Source: a virus. Taken from it: DNA of 64,000 nt. The stretch spans positions 1 to 64,000 of IMG/VR virus record IMGVR_UViG_3300020473_000011. One strand, given 5' to 3'. Made by a program: the position numbers and the translations under genes. The notes beneath the pieces are model-generated. The model had not been told where the DNA came from. It saw only the letters and a list, made by a program, of their open reading frames with translations, and did no database searches. This document shows positions 17,041 to 25,714 of this stretch, one piece after another (the stretch's first letter is position 1; the number at the start of each line of letters is the position of its first letter).

Positions 17041-17925
17041 TTAAGCGTCAGTGCCATCTACGCCATCTTCACTAAGTAACGAATCAGTACTTTCATCTGT
17101 TCCATCAACACCAGACATGGCCTTTTGTTTTAAAAGCTCATCAGTGCTGCCGAAACCGCCGTCACCACGAACTGTCTCGTCAAGCTCATCGACAACAACA
17201 GGGTCTTTCGTGATGATAAGTGGACGAAGGACTAGCTGTGCAATAGCGTTGCCTAGTAGCATTTCTGGGTTGAACGTCTTTAGGTCTACCCCTACTTTAG
17301 GTGTTACTGCGATTAACAGGTCACCACGATAGGTCTCGTCGATATAACCACAAGCGTTAGCGACCATTAACTCAGTCTTCGAGATTGAGCTGCGGCCAGC
17401 CAAGTCATAGTAGAATCCCACAGGTGGCTTAATAGCAACACCCGTGCCTAACAACCACGTATCATTACGTAATTGCTTATACACGCTAATTGGCGTTAGG
17501 TTTAAACCAACATCCGTTGGGTGTGCACGTGCAGGTACAACAGCATCAGGGTGAAGTAGCTTAACTTTAGGTGCGTCGCCAACCATAAAACAAGGCCAAG
17601 CTTCTGTTGGTAGCGATATAGTACCAGCTGGCATTGTGTTAGGGTCAAGCTCAGCCTGTTCAGCTTGAGCTAGGTGAGCTTCATTAGCCATCTTGATTGA
17701 ATCAATAATGCCGTCAAGCGTGATGCTCTTATCGTTCTGGAAGCGCTCGGTGTCGCGTTGGATAGACTCAAGCATGCCTTGAGTTAGTGCGATTGCTAGT
17801 TCAGGTGTAGCGATGTCTACAGAAAGGATTGCGTCTACAACGCTGTCTAATGTTAGGTCATTAGGCCAAACCACATCTTTTAGGATGTCGGCAAGTGGTG
17901 TGCGAAGTTCATTAGGTAGAGCCAT
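17041..17925 (-). CDS. dut: dUTP diphosphatase (dUTPase)
   Basis: A 294-residue trimeric-type dUTPase. All five motifs are visible: ARAHPTDVGLNL (1), GRSSIS (2), GYIDETYRGDL (3), GNAIAQLVLRP (4) and RGDGGFGSTD (5). A ~115-residue N-terminal extension and a Ser/Asp-rich tail with the doubled word GVDGTD are not part of the standard ~150-residue enzyme. It hydrolyses dUTP to dUMP and pyrophosphate, keeping uracil out of DNA and feeding dTMP synthesis. It has a promoter gap of its own and a strong terminator. Confidence 0.95.
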   Translation of the reverse strand: MALPNELRTPLADILKDVVWPNDLTLDSVVDAILSVDIATPELAIALTQGMLESIQRDTERFQNDKSITLDGIIDSIKMANEAHLAQAEQAELDPNTMPAGTISLPTEAWPCFMVGDAPKVKLLHPDAVVPARAHPTDVGLNLTPISVYKQLRNDTWLLGTGVAIKPPVGFYYDLAGRSSISKTELMVANACGYIDETYRGDLLIAVTPKVGVDLKTFNPEMLLGNAIAQLVLRPLIITKDPVVVDELDETVRGDGGFGSTDELLKQKAMSGVDGTDESTDSLLSEDGVDGTDA

Positions 17926-18311
17926 GAGTATTCTCTCTATTTCATAAGTATCAATTTGGTGGCAGCAGTACTACCGCGTATTATCTTTAGTATCAATTGC
18001 AGCGGTCTAACCGCTGGCAGGCTTCTTCGCGCTATCGAGTGTGACAGCTCAAGCGACTGCGGGGCAGGATATTACGGTCACATGTAACTTATGTAAACCC
18101 TAAAATTGTAATTTTATTGAAAAAACCGCACGTACGCATAAATTGTGTACAACATTGTACAATGCTTGTACCATCTGACTTCACAGCGGATTCGTGATAG
18201 TCTTTCACTTTATGATTGTTGTACAAAACGAAACGCGCAACAAATATTTAACGACCTAATCAGCTGCAATGCAGTATATTAGGTATAGTTTTGAGTATAA
18301 GAAGGTATGCA
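17926..18311. promoter_or_regulatory. Divergent control region with two TTGTACAA sites
   Basis: The gap between the dUTPase and the 18312 gene holds AATTGATAC leaders on the minus strand at 17948-17956 and 17990-17998, implying two dUTPase transcript starts. TTGTACAA lies at 18155-18162 and 18219-18226, with a near-match at 18144, and GCTGCAATGCAG lies at 18263-18274. The core is AT-rich. The gap at about 390 bases is large for this element. Confidence 0.6.
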
Positions 18312-19004
18312 ATGAGAAATTCCAAGACTCAAGTCCATGAGGCCATGGCACTAGTCGAAACTAATAACATAGAGGCCATATTTGACACTAAAACGTCGAC
18401 TCTCTCAGTAAAGTCACCATACAGCCATGACCTTGTTAATGCGCTTGTTGAGTCTGGTTTAGGCTACTACGACGAGAAAGGCCAATCTTGGGTCTTCGCT
18501 TTAGAACAAATGGAAAGCGTTGTACAAACCTATAACGAGCACTATCCAGACCTTGATATGCCCTCGGCATTATTAAAAGGGGCACTAACAGAGGCCGACG
18601 CGACTGAGGTCGATGCTGAGTCTCAAGTGGCCATTGCGGAGATTGAGGGTATGGGCGACAAAGCTGCCTCTGTCTTTGCGCTCGCAGAGTCCTACGCACT
18701 AGCTGTAGGTCGCATTGTCCCAACGTTGGATCTTAATCTTGTTGCCGCTGTAGCACGCGATTTTGGCATCTACCCTATCGGGTGGGAAGACGATGTAACG
18801 AAGCTTAATTCTCTACTTTCAGTTGAGCGCTATACTAAAGACATGGCACAGGAAGATAAAAATAAGGTATTAGCCCTACAACGTTTCCTGAACGCCTTAG
18901 AAGAGGGTAAGTTCCGTGGTGTCTATTCCCGTGATGTACTTAACCACTTGGTCAAGCCTGCGGGTCTTGCTGTAACTAAGAACCTATACAACCCAAATTA
19001 CTAG
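18312..19004 (+). CDS. Hypothetical protein (230 aa)
   Basis: A soluble protein of unknown function. ATG at 18312 follows AAGGT at good spacing; the in-frame start at 18291 lacks one. The promoter region contains two TTGTACAA palindromes. No recognised motif. The TnpB element lies directly downstream. Confidence 0.7.
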   Translation: MRNSKTQVHEAMALVETNNIEAIFDTKTSTLSVKSPYSHDLVNALVESGLGYYDEKGQSWVFALEQMESVVQTYNEHYPDLDMPSALLKGALTEADATEVDAESQVAIAEIEGMGDKAASVFALAESYALAVGRIVPTLDLNLVAAVARDFGIYPIGWEDDVTKLNSLLSVERYTKDMAQEDKNKVLALQRFLNALEEGKFRGVYSRDVLNHLVKPAGLAVTKNLYNPNY

Positions 19005-19019
19005 AGACCTTAAAATTTT

Positions 19020-20610
19020 TGGAGTTATCCACCTTTCTTAGCGCAGGGTGCCCACACCGAGATTAGGTGTGGGTTGAATGCGCAAAATAATTGAAAATTA
19101 TTTTCCTAGGACTGACGCTAAGTCAATGGTGCGTAGGCATTTTCAACGAAAATAAGCCATTGCTTTGTACAATCTTTGTTGGTAAATTGAACTTAATCTA
19201 ACTAGGAATTACTCTTGTGAAAATACTTAAAGCGTTTCGTTACTTATTGGCTCCGACCGACGCCCAAGAAATCTTGTTTTACAAGATGGCGGGCTGTGGT
19301 CGTGTAGTTTATAACGACACGCTTGATTATTTGCTTAACATCATAAAGAAAGACCTAGGTATCACCGACCGAAAGGCATTGTACAAACATCTAAACAGCT
19401 TGGATTACAAAGCGCGTAAAGCGCTGTTTAGTAAGTTACCGCATCATTCGGCCATGAACAAACTGGTTACCGCTTGGAAAAAACTAGAACATCGCGAATG
19501 GCTCTCAGAAGCCTATCGCGATAATTTAGACCAACGCCAACGTGATTTACATAAAGCACTAGAGAAATGGTTGAAAGGCGCAGGGAGCTTCCCGCGCTTT
19601 AGGCAGCGCTCTACAGCCCATCACTCAACAATGCGCTTTGTGAACTTTAACAAATACTGCGCATTGCACGACAGTCGCGTCAAGTTGCCGAATAAGCTTG
19701 GCTTAGTTAAGTTCCGTAACTCACAACCAATCGAAGGCACACCGAAGAGTTGTACCGTTTCGCTTAACGCGTGTGGTCAATGGCACATTTCAATTCTTTG
19801 TGAACTCGAAGTATCTAAACCAATGCCTACGGCTGAGACAGCCGTAGGCATTGATATGGGTATTGCTAAAAACATGACCCTAAGTGACGGCACTGTTTAC
19901 AGTGGCGTCCACAGCTTCAAAGGTATTATGGGCAAGCTGGCCAAGTCGCAACGGAAGTTCGCCCGCCAAGAAAAAGGCTCAAACAACTGGAAGAAGCAAA
20001 AGTTAAAGATAGCTAAGCTTCACCAGAAAGCTGCGAACGCACGCAGAGACTTTCAACAAAAAGCCACGACCGAGATCAGCAAAAACCACGCAATGATAGT
20101 CGTTGAGGATTTGAAAGTTTCTAATATGTCACGCAGTGCAAAAGGTGACGCTGAAAACCACGGTAAAAACGTGAGGCAAAAGGCAGGACTAAACCGCTCT
20201 ATACTCGATCAGGGTTGGGGTGAAATTCGCCGACAGCTTGAATACAAGTCTGAATGGCTTGGCAACGTGTTTCATGCGGTACCACCGCACCACACGAGCC
20301 AGACGTGCCCTGCTTGTCGTCACAAAGCCAAAGAGAACCGATTGACACAAGCTGAGTTCATTTGTGTTGAGTGTGGTTTCAGCGAGAATGCCGACGTCGT
20401 CGGCGCTATCAACGTCTTACATCGCGGCATGGCCTTAGAGGCCAGCGCGAATTAGTTATCAGGGCAGGTCATGCCCGTAGCGCCTGTGAAGTGAATTGGC
20501 ATTGGCCAGTCAGCAACAGGAACCAGTAAACCGAGTGATCAGTTTACACCTAGTAATGGGAATCCTCTTCCTGCGACGGCGTAGCCGCAAAGGGAGGGGA
20601 GGATGTCAAA
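19020..20610 (+). mobile_element. IS200/IS605-type element lacking tnpA
   Basis: A stretch bounded roughly by a left hairpin (CCCACACC/GGTGTGGG, 19051-19073) and a right-end structured RNA finishing at GAGGATGTCAA (about 20609). It encodes tnpB only. There is no Y1 transposase, so mobility would need a TnpA supplied elsewhere. The exact left boundary is not determined. Confidence 0.6.
19217..20455 (+). CDS. tnpB: TnpB RNA-guided endonuclease
   Basis: A 412-residue, apparently intact TnpB. The RuvC-like triad is present: Asp213 in VGIDMGIAK, Glu297 in VVEDLKVSNM and Asp393 in ENADVVGAINVL. The zinc finger is CPAC (364, 367) with CVEC (383, 386). The family is the ancestor of Cas12: it uses an RNA derived from the element's right end to cut DNA beside a short target-adjacent motif. 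GTG start with AGGA upstream. A TTGTACAA palindrome at 19165-19172 lies just before it, as at resident genes, so it may have been drawn into the element's regulon. Confidence 0.95.
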   Translation: MKILKAFRYLLAPTDAQEILFYKMAGCGRVVYNDTLDYLLNIIKKDLGITDRKALYKHLNSLDYKARKALFSKLPHHSAMNKLVTAWKKLEHREWLSEAYRDNLDQRQRDLHKALEKWLKGAGSFPRFRQRSTAHHSTMRFVNFNKYCALHDSRVKLPNKLGLVKFRNSQPIEGTPKSCTVSLNACGQWHISILCELEVSKPMPTAETAVGIDMGIAKNMTLSDGTVYSGVHSFKGIMGKLAKSQRKFARQEKGSNNWKKQKLKIAKLHQKAANARRDFQQKATTEISKNHAMIVVEDLKVSNMSRSAKGDAENHGKNVRQKAGLNRSILDQGWGEIRRQLEYKSEWLGNVFHAVPPHHTSQTCPACRHKAKENRLTQAEFICVECGFSENADVVGAINVLHRGMALEASAN

Positions 20611-20640
20611 CAAACGGTGGATAGAGGTGTGTAAAAGCCG
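20456..20640 (+). ncRNA. Candidate omega-RNA (right-end guide RNA) of TnpB
   Basis: Downstream of tnpB, nested stems lead to the terminal hairpin ATCCTCTTCC...GGGAGGGGAGGAT with apical CGGC-GTA-GCCG, ending in GAGGATGTCAA near 20609. This is the layout of IS605-family right ends. The guide would be the flanking DNA starting near 20610 (ACAAACGGTGGATAGAGG). The 5' end probably lies within or just after tnpB. Confidence 0.65.
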
Positions 20641-20658
20641 TGTTTATAGCGGCTTTTT
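20632..20658. terminator. Bidirectional terminator
   Basis: AAAAGCCG, a loop and CGGCTTTTT between convergent tnpB and the 20670-21341 gene, with A/T tracts both sides. Confidence 0.7.
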
Positions 20659-20669
20659 AACGCTTTAAA

Positions 20670-21341
20670 TTAGGCTAAGCCGATGGATTGTGTACCGCTA
20701 CGCACAAGTGCCATGCACATACTTTTGTAGTCGGGCTTTGAGTGCCAAGCTTGGTACATTTCCATTTCACAGACGAGGGAGTCGAGTGCTTGATCAGCTA
20801 TCTTGTATTGCTTATTAAAAAATTCTGCTAGACGTCGGCGTGTTCTTACGGAGTGCCCGAGAAGTTCTTCTACGTCAAGGCTCTGAAACAACTGGGCACG
20901 CACTAGCTCCATTTGCTTGTGAATCGCCTGCATGTCGCGGTTCCATGATCCACCCTGTTCGCGTTCAGCCCAGTACGCGCTATAAGCTTTCTGTATACCA
21001 GACGCCTTCATAGTATCGTCAAAAGCCTTTAGTTTTGATTTTATATCGGCTTGAATTGCCCACAGTTCGTGGAAGTCGTCAAGTTTGCCTTCGGCATGGG
21101 CTGCTTTTAGCTGCTTTAGGGCAGATCTCGAAAGAGAGAAGCCAACGTACCCCTGCCCCTTACATGGATAACACTGGATCCCTGTTTGTTTTCCGCGAAA
21201 AGTCGCCCCTTCACCGTTACAGCGAGGACACTTGTCACCATGTATGCTGAGTTGTTCTAAGCGCTTTAAGGCTGTTGATTTAGCTTTAGGGTGTTCGTTG
21301 TCAATATCTAGCAACGCACATATTGCTTGTATTGTCTTCAT
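20670..21341 (-). CDS. DnaJ-type zinc-finger protein (223 aa)
   Basis: Residues 38-66 contain CPRCNGEG and CYPCKGQG, one CxxCxGxG pair as in the DnaJ central domain; a full DnaJ has two such pairs and a J domain, both absent here. The remaining ~150 residues are helical with no recognised family. Similar short zinc-finger proteins occur in large phages and may bind nucleic acid or unfolded protein. Leader AATTGATAC at 21354-21362 on the complement marks its transcript start; a TTGTACAA site lies at 21439-21446 between it and the divergent gene. Confidence 0.75.
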   Translation of the reverse strand: MKTIQAICALLDIDNEHPKAKSTALKRLEQLSIHGDKCPRCNGEGATFRGKQTGIQCYPCKGQGYVGFSLSRSALKQLKAAHAEGKLDDFHELWAIQADIKSKLKAFDDTMKASGIQKAYSAYWAEREQGGSWNRDMQAIHKQMELVRAQLFQSLDVEELLGHSVRTRRRLAEFFNKQYKIADQALDSLVCEMEMYQAWHSKPDYKSMCMALVRSGTQSIGLA

Positions 21342-21497
21342 GTAGTTCTCTTCGTATCAATTACTGCGGCACAGGTATAATTAGACCTTGACGCTACTGG
21401 GCAGACCTTATAGGATCTTTCGTACTAAATCAAGACCGTTGTACAATATGCGTAGCGAAAGAAAGGCTACGGCGCAACCTAATACGAGACTAGAAAA
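21342..21497. promoter_or_regulatory. Divergent promoter gap with TTGTACAA
   Basis: Holds the minus-strand leader AATTGATAC (21354-21362) preceded by GTGCCGCAGT, and the palindrome TTGTACAA at 21439-21446. Both flanking genes could respond to the same regulator. Confidence 0.5.
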
Positions 21498-21977
21498 GTG
21501 GCTTTGATAGTAGACCTAGATGGGACTGTTGCCGACAACAGGCATCGCCAACACCTTATACCGCGAGAAAAGACGCAGACGCACCATTGGCACGCCTTTA
21601 ATAATACGTGTGACCTAGATGCGCCTGTGACTGCCGTAATAGACCTGATACATCTTTACATGCAGATGAACCCTGCTAGAGCACTTATCTTCGCGACAAG
21701 CCGTACGGAGACAGCGCGTGATAAAACTGAACGCTTTCTAGCTCAGTATTTTGAGGGTTATGGCTACCAACTACTTATGCGACCCGTTGACGACCACCGC
21801 TCAGCCGTGGACATAAAGGCGGAGTGGCTAGACAACCTTGCCCCTTTAATCACTGACAACTCGGTTTTCTTAGAGGATAACCGTGATGTCCACAACATGG
21901 CCAAGCAGCGCTTCCCAAATGCCAGTCACCTATTGGTGCCTAGCTTCGATTGTGCCTATTTGGCTTTAACAAACTAA
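21498..21977 (+). CDS. PNK-type 3'-phosphatase (HAD)
   Basis: A 159-residue HAD protein resembling the phosphatase domain of T4 polynucleotide kinase: ALIVDLDGTVADNRHR with Asp6 and Asp8, ATSR near residue 65, RPVDDHR.A near 94 and FLEDNRDVH near 125. The kinase domain is absent. It probably removes 3' phosphates from RNA or DNA ends, or from nucleotides. GTG start at 21498, with GAGACTAGAAAA upstream. It is followed by a tiny membrane peptide gene. Confidence 0.8.
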   Translation: MALIVDLDGTVADNRHRQHLIPREKTQTHHWHAFNNTCDLDAPVTAVIDLIHLYMQMNPARALIFATSRTETARDKTERFLAQYFEGYGYQLLMRPVDDHRSAVDIKAEWLDNLAPLITDNSVFLEDNRDVHNMAKQRFPNASHLLVPSFDCAYLALTN

Positions 21978-21992
21978 CCAAGGAATGACACC

Positions 21993-22106
21993 ATGACCAA
22001 CAATCTAAATCGACGTAGCACCGACTTTCGGAAGACGCCTACTTACGCCTTAAAGATGACTCTCACCTTAATGGTTGTGGCGGGTCTTTTTTACGTTGCC
22101 TTATAG
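21993..22106 (+). CDS. 37-residue single-pass membrane peptide
   Basis: ATG at 21993 preceded by AAGGA. The peptide has a basic, polar N-terminus (NNLNRRSTDFRK) and a C-terminal hydrophobic helix (LTLMVVAGLFYVAL), the layout of a tail-anchored micro-protein. It is 15 bases after the phosphatase stop, so it is probably cotranscribed. Function unknown; it could be a toxin-like or membrane-associated regulator. Confidence 0.6.
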   Translation: MTNNLNRRSTDFRKTPTYALKMTLTLMVVAGLFYVAL

Positions 22107-22248
22107 AAGTTGCAGCGCAACAAGTTTGCCGATTACGGCCATACGTCTCCATAAAAATTCCCTTCCAAAGGAAGTTAAATTGGCGTAAGTTAAAGATAGC
22201 ACCGCTATGATATTCGGTGCGTAACTACTCAAATACAAGAGGTACTGT

Positions 22249-22602
22249 ATGCAAATTACTGTAGCTGGCCATCATATTGAGGTCACCGAGAACTTACACA
22301 GTCACGTTGTAAGCAAATTGCAAAAGATTAGCTCACACTTCCCTGAGATCATGTCGGTAGACGTGACGTTAACACTGGACAATGGCAAAGACAGCGTCGT
22401 GGAAATGCACACTGTTTACCATGGGAAGACAGCGTCGGTGAAAGTCGATAACGACGACATGTACCATGCGATTACGCAAGGCCGTGACAAGCTCCAACGC
22501 ATCCTTTCTGATATTAAGAGTTCTGAGAAAGCGTTACGAAAAGACAAGTCAGTCGCTCATCAGGAGCCAGCACTAGACGGCGACGCCGAAGACCTCGAAT
22601 AA
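22249..22602 (+). CDS. hpf: Ribosome hibernation promoting factor (HPF/RaiA family)
   Basis: A 117-residue short-form HPF. It starts QITVAGHHIEVTENLHSHV, has the FPEIMSVDVTL strand and ends its domain with DDMYHAITQGRDKLQRIL, the conserved MY.AID...DKL.RQ region that sits in the 30S mRNA/tRNA channel. The C-terminus is a short acidic tail, not the long-HPF dimerisation domain. The known function is to inactivate or dimerise 70S ribosomes in stationary phase. On a mobile element it could protect or redirect host ribosomes; that is inference. It has its own promoter gap and a terminator. Confidence 0.9.
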   Translation: MQITVAGHHIEVTENLHSHVVSKLQKISSHFPEIMSVDVTLTLDNGKDSVVEMHTVYHGKTASVKVDNDDMYHAITQGRDKLQRILSDIKSSEKALRKDKSVAHQEPALDGDAEDLE

Positions 22603-22611
22603 GCCTACCTA

Positions 22612-22637
22612 CAACGCTTTGCTTCGGTGAAGCGTTG
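22612..22637 (+). terminator. Stem-loop after hpf
   Basis: CAACGCTT, a 10-base loop and AAGCGTTG, followed by CCCAACGATTTTTA. A plausible terminator. Confidence 0.6.
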
Positions 22638-22639
22638 CC

Positions 22640-22738
22640 CAACGATTTTTAATCAAAACGCTTGCATTGCAGTAATATTCTGTTATCGTGTTACACGAGA
22701 CGTTTATACAAACGCTTAACTAACCGATGGATAGAATT
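22640..22738 (+). promoter_or_regulatory. Promoter with GCTTGCATTGCAG and ACTAACCGAT leader
   Basis: Contains the upstream dyad GCTTGCATTGCAG (22660-22672), a TTATAC -10 near 22709, then ACTAACCGATG at 22720-22730. Lacks a TTGTACAA core, so it shows the two other elements can occur without it. Confidence 0.5.
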
Positions 22739-24787
22739 ATGAACAACCCTAAAACTGATACGAGCGTGATAGTCACAGATACACATGATCACGTCGAAAT
22801 AGAAGGCAATGCCCCCGAGATAGCGCTAGGACAGTGGTATTGGGTTAAGGGCGAAAAGAGCCGCTATGAGAAAGAAAATGTCTACGTTGAGCGTGAGCCA
22901 GCACCCGAGGGGTACTTAGACCTGTGCTGTGTCACTGAAATTGGTAGTAACTTCGTTGAGCTGAGCCAGCCCCGCGAAGATAACGGCCGAAGCTACGTAC
23001 GAATTTTGTTGAAGGATGTACCTGAGCAGTGCCAGCTTTGTGACGACCCTGCGTCGGTCATATCAGGTATTATCGGTCGGTATCAGCAGCTCTCAGGTCA
23101 GACTATGGCTGAGATACAACAACTAACAGCAAGGTTGGGGCTATCAGCAACGCCTGCTATTGGGTCTTCATCGTCAGGAACAGCTCTACGAGTAGTCGAT
23201 GCAGCTACAAACGTTGACCTTTATAAGACAGAGTTAATTAAGGCCAAGGAAGAGACCTTGCCTGCGCTGTTTGAAGAAGTAAAAGGTTTAAGCTCCAAAG
23301 TCTCAAAGTGGTTGTCCGCTGAGTCTTTAGCATTAGAAGCACAGCTGGGAGTACTCAAAGCGTCGTTTGACCAGATAGAAGGCCGCATTTTCAACGTGTC
23401 GCTTTATGCAGGTCTTAATGAGGACACTGTAAAGGTACAAGACGGCGACCCAGCCCCAGCAGACACAAAGCTTCATGTAATGCAGCGTAAGCTGTTCATG
23501 GATGAAGAATGCCTGATGAATTACAAGGCGGGTGGTATGTCGTTTGAGAACATAGAGGCTTTTGACGAGTGGCTGACAGAGTCTGATAACCTTGAACGTT
23601 GCTTACCCTTCGAGCGTTGTATAGTCGCCTTTCAGGTGCGTCGTAAGCAGAAAGTATACGACAGCGACGGTGATTTTCTCTCAGCTTACATAAATACAAG
23701 GCGTATGGCAGCTGACAAGCTGACGTTTCTTTACATTAGAAACGGCGAGCGCGTATATAGACTAGGCACAGATCTTGAGTTCGATGACATGTTATTCCCG
23801 TCGGGGGACGTCACATTTAATGAACCGCAAATGGTTAAGATGTTCATTGACCGCGTTGATAGCTTAATTCCCGTACGCGAATGGGAAGCCATGAAGGCTG
23901 AATCTGATAAAGCAGAGGCTCTTTATAAACAGTGGGAAGCCGATAACCCAGAAGAGGAATGGCGTAAGATTGAAGGTAATGAGACGCGCCCGTACTCGTG
24001 GGGCAACCCCTACGGCAATCTATGTAGCCGCCATAGGGACGTGAATGACTATCAGCTTGTTAATGAAGACCACCTCTACTTTGACAGTGTGAAAAAGCAC
24101 GTTGATGACCGCATAGAAAAGTACAACCGCATTGTATTGATCATACAAGGATTACTCGACCGTAGTGAGGTGCTGCATCCACACCCGCCTGTTAAGTTAC
24201 ATGACCCTCGTGACTTTGAAGCTACTATAAAGCTTATTTACGATGCTGAGCATGTGTTAACGTTTGGGGAAGCACCTAGTTTTGAAGCTTATCGTGCAAG
24301 GTGTAACTTAGAAATCAGTCATGAGTCAGTCTTCGTAGGTCAAGAAGAAGTGTGGTTTGCTAACGAGTGCGAAAAAGAGAACGAGAGGCGTGACCGTAGT
24401 TATTACAGAGACCATATAGGGTCAACTAACTACTGGCGTCCTTCACACCTTGAAGTGGGCATGGGTCATGTAGCGAAAGCTGAAAGAATCCAACCAAAAG
24501 CCCGTAAAGCTGTGTTCTCATGGTTAAAAGAGCGCACCGACGCCTATCAATACGATGACTCAGATATGAACCGCTTTTTACGCCGCACATTTACGGTTTC
24601 ATTCGATAAGCTACTGAACGTGAGCGCCTACAAGAAGGGAGACTACAAACAGTTCTTCAAAGACCCGCGTACACGACATGACTACTTAAAATGGGCACCT
24701 TACCTACTTGCAGCTGAGGACTACGTGAACGGTGTAGCCGAGGCGAAAGAACCTAATACTTTTGGTAAGGAAATCAATTCGTGGTAG
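22739..24787 (+). CDS. Large unknown protein (682 aa)
   Basis: An unrecognised, acidic 682-residue protein. ATG at 22739 is chosen because the in-frame ATG at 22727 lies in the leader word. Residues ~150-230 are helical and perhaps coiled. The C-terminal third is rich in Arg, Trp and Tyr. There is no membrane segment. Its stop overlaps the methyltransferase-like gene, so the two are coupled. Confidence 0.8.
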   Translation: MNNPKTDTSVIVTDTHDHVEIEGNAPEIALGQWYWVKGEKSRYEKENVYVEREPAPEGYLDLCCVTEIGSNFVELSQPREDNGRSYVRILLKDVPEQCQLCDDPASVISGIIGRYQQLSGQTMAEIQQLTARLGLSATPAIGSSSSGTALRVVDAATNVDLYKTELIKAKEETLPALFEEVKGLSSKVSKWLSAESLALEAQLGVLKASFDQIEGRIFNVSLYAGLNEDTVKVQDGDPAPADTKLHVMQRKLFMDEECLMNYKAGGMSFENIEAFDEWLTESDNLERCLPFERCIVAFQVRRKQKVYDSDGDFLSAYINTRRMAADKLTFLYIRNGERVYRLGTDLEFDDMLFPSGDVTFNEPQMVKMFIDRVDSLIPVREWEAMKAESDKAEALYKQWEADNPEEEWRKIEGNETRPYSWGNPYGNLCSRHRDVNDYQLVNEDHLYFDSVKKHVDDRIEKYNRIVLIIQGLLDRSEVLHPHPPVKLHDPRDFEATIKLIYDAEHVLTFGEAPSFEAYRARCNLEISHESVFVGQEEVWFANECEKENERRDRSYYRDHIGSTNYWRPSHLEVGMGHVAKAERIQPKARKAVFSWLKERTDAYQYDDSDMNRFLRRTFTVSFDKLLNVSAYKKGDYKQFFKDPRTRHDYLKWAPYLLAAEDYVNGVAEAKEPNTFGKEINSW

Positions 24788-25542
24788 TACCAAAAGAGCC
24801 AACGGCAATTGACCAGTTGAATGAGGCTGTAGAGTTTGCCCTAGACCATTCTCGTATCATGGGGTCGATCAGCGCCCCTGATACGGAAAGTGCGCCCCTT
24901 ATTGAACGAGTCCGTGAGTTTGTCTACGCACTCGACGCAGGTGAAGTGCCTGATAAGTACCCTTTAAAGACTCACTATATAATGGATAGGATTGACCCTA
25001 TCCAGTTCCACTTATCTTTCACGCTTAAAGGCATACTGAACAGTTATGGTATGTGGGCGATTGTTGATAAGGAATGGACGAAAGTACTGGCAGACCACAT
25101 TGGTAAGAGGCACGCGCTGGAAATTATGGCAGGCAGCGGGTGGCTTACCAAGGCGCTGAGGGGTCACGGTGTTTCAATGTCATCTACAGACGACCAAAGC
25201 TGGAAACATGTCCATCAGCTCGCTAAAGGCGACGGCACCGTTGAGGCAATAACAAATTTGGATGCGTTAGAGGCTGTTCATGCGTTTCCACACGCTGAGA
25301 TCCTAATTGTATCGTGGCCACCTTATAACGAAACGTTCATCGTAGATGTTTGTGACGCATGGGGCAGCGACCGTCCAATTATTTTTATCGGAGAAGGCAG
25401 CGGTGGTTGCACAGCTTGTAATGAGTTCTTCACTCATTATGATGGCCAAAGACTAGACGTTGACATGCCACGGCATCAGGGGATCCACGACTATGTCTAC
25501 TGCGGTTATTGGCGTCGTACAAAAGACGTACAAAAGGAGTAA
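24781..25542 (+). CDS. SAM-dependent methyltransferase-like protein
   Basis: A 253-residue Rossmann-like protein. Motif I is ALEIMAGSGWLTKAL (around residue 110), with an acidic TDDQSW after strand 2 and SWPPYNETF (around residue 180), a [S/D]PPY-like motif IV found in methyltransferases acting on exocyclic amines. The substrate is not clear; similar proteins in phages and eukaryotic-virus-like elements are uncharacterised. GTG start with AAGGA upstream, overlapping the previous stop. Ends at a strong terminator. Confidence 0.65.
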   Translation: MVVPKEPTAIDQLNEAVEFALDHSRIMGSISAPDTESAPLIERVREFVYALDAGEVPDKYPLKTHYIMDRIDPIQFHLSFTLKGILNSYGMWAIVDKEWTKVLADHIGKRHALEIMAGSGWLTKALRGHGVSMSSTDDQSWKHVHQLAKGDGTVEAITNLDALEAVHAFPHAEILIVSWPPYNETFIVDVCDAWGSDRPIIFIGEGSGGCTACNEFFTHYDGQRLDVDMPRHQGIHDYVYCGYWRRTKDVQKE

Positions 25543-25543
25543 T

Positions 25544-25572
25544 AAGGTATTAGGTCGTCTAATACCTTTTGA
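25544..25572 (+). terminator. Intrinsic terminator
   Basis: AAGGTATTA, a seven-base loop and TAATACCTT, followed by TTGATT. Nine-base perfect stem. Confidence 0.8.
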
Positions 25573-25714
25573 TTAAACTTAAAATTAAAACTAATAATTA
25601 ACTATACAACGGCCAATCGGTTTGATATTTTGAAAACAGTTGCAGCACAGGGAGTAGCACAGGATATGTGTTTGCATACGCAATGAATTTTAGTATTTGG
25701 AAATAGAAAATATA
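25573..25714 (+). promoter_or_regulatory. Short AT-rich promoter gap
   Basis: Contains GTTGCAGCACAG (25639-25650), a member of the GCTGC/GCAGC dyad family. No clear TTGTACAA core. Confidence 0.35.
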
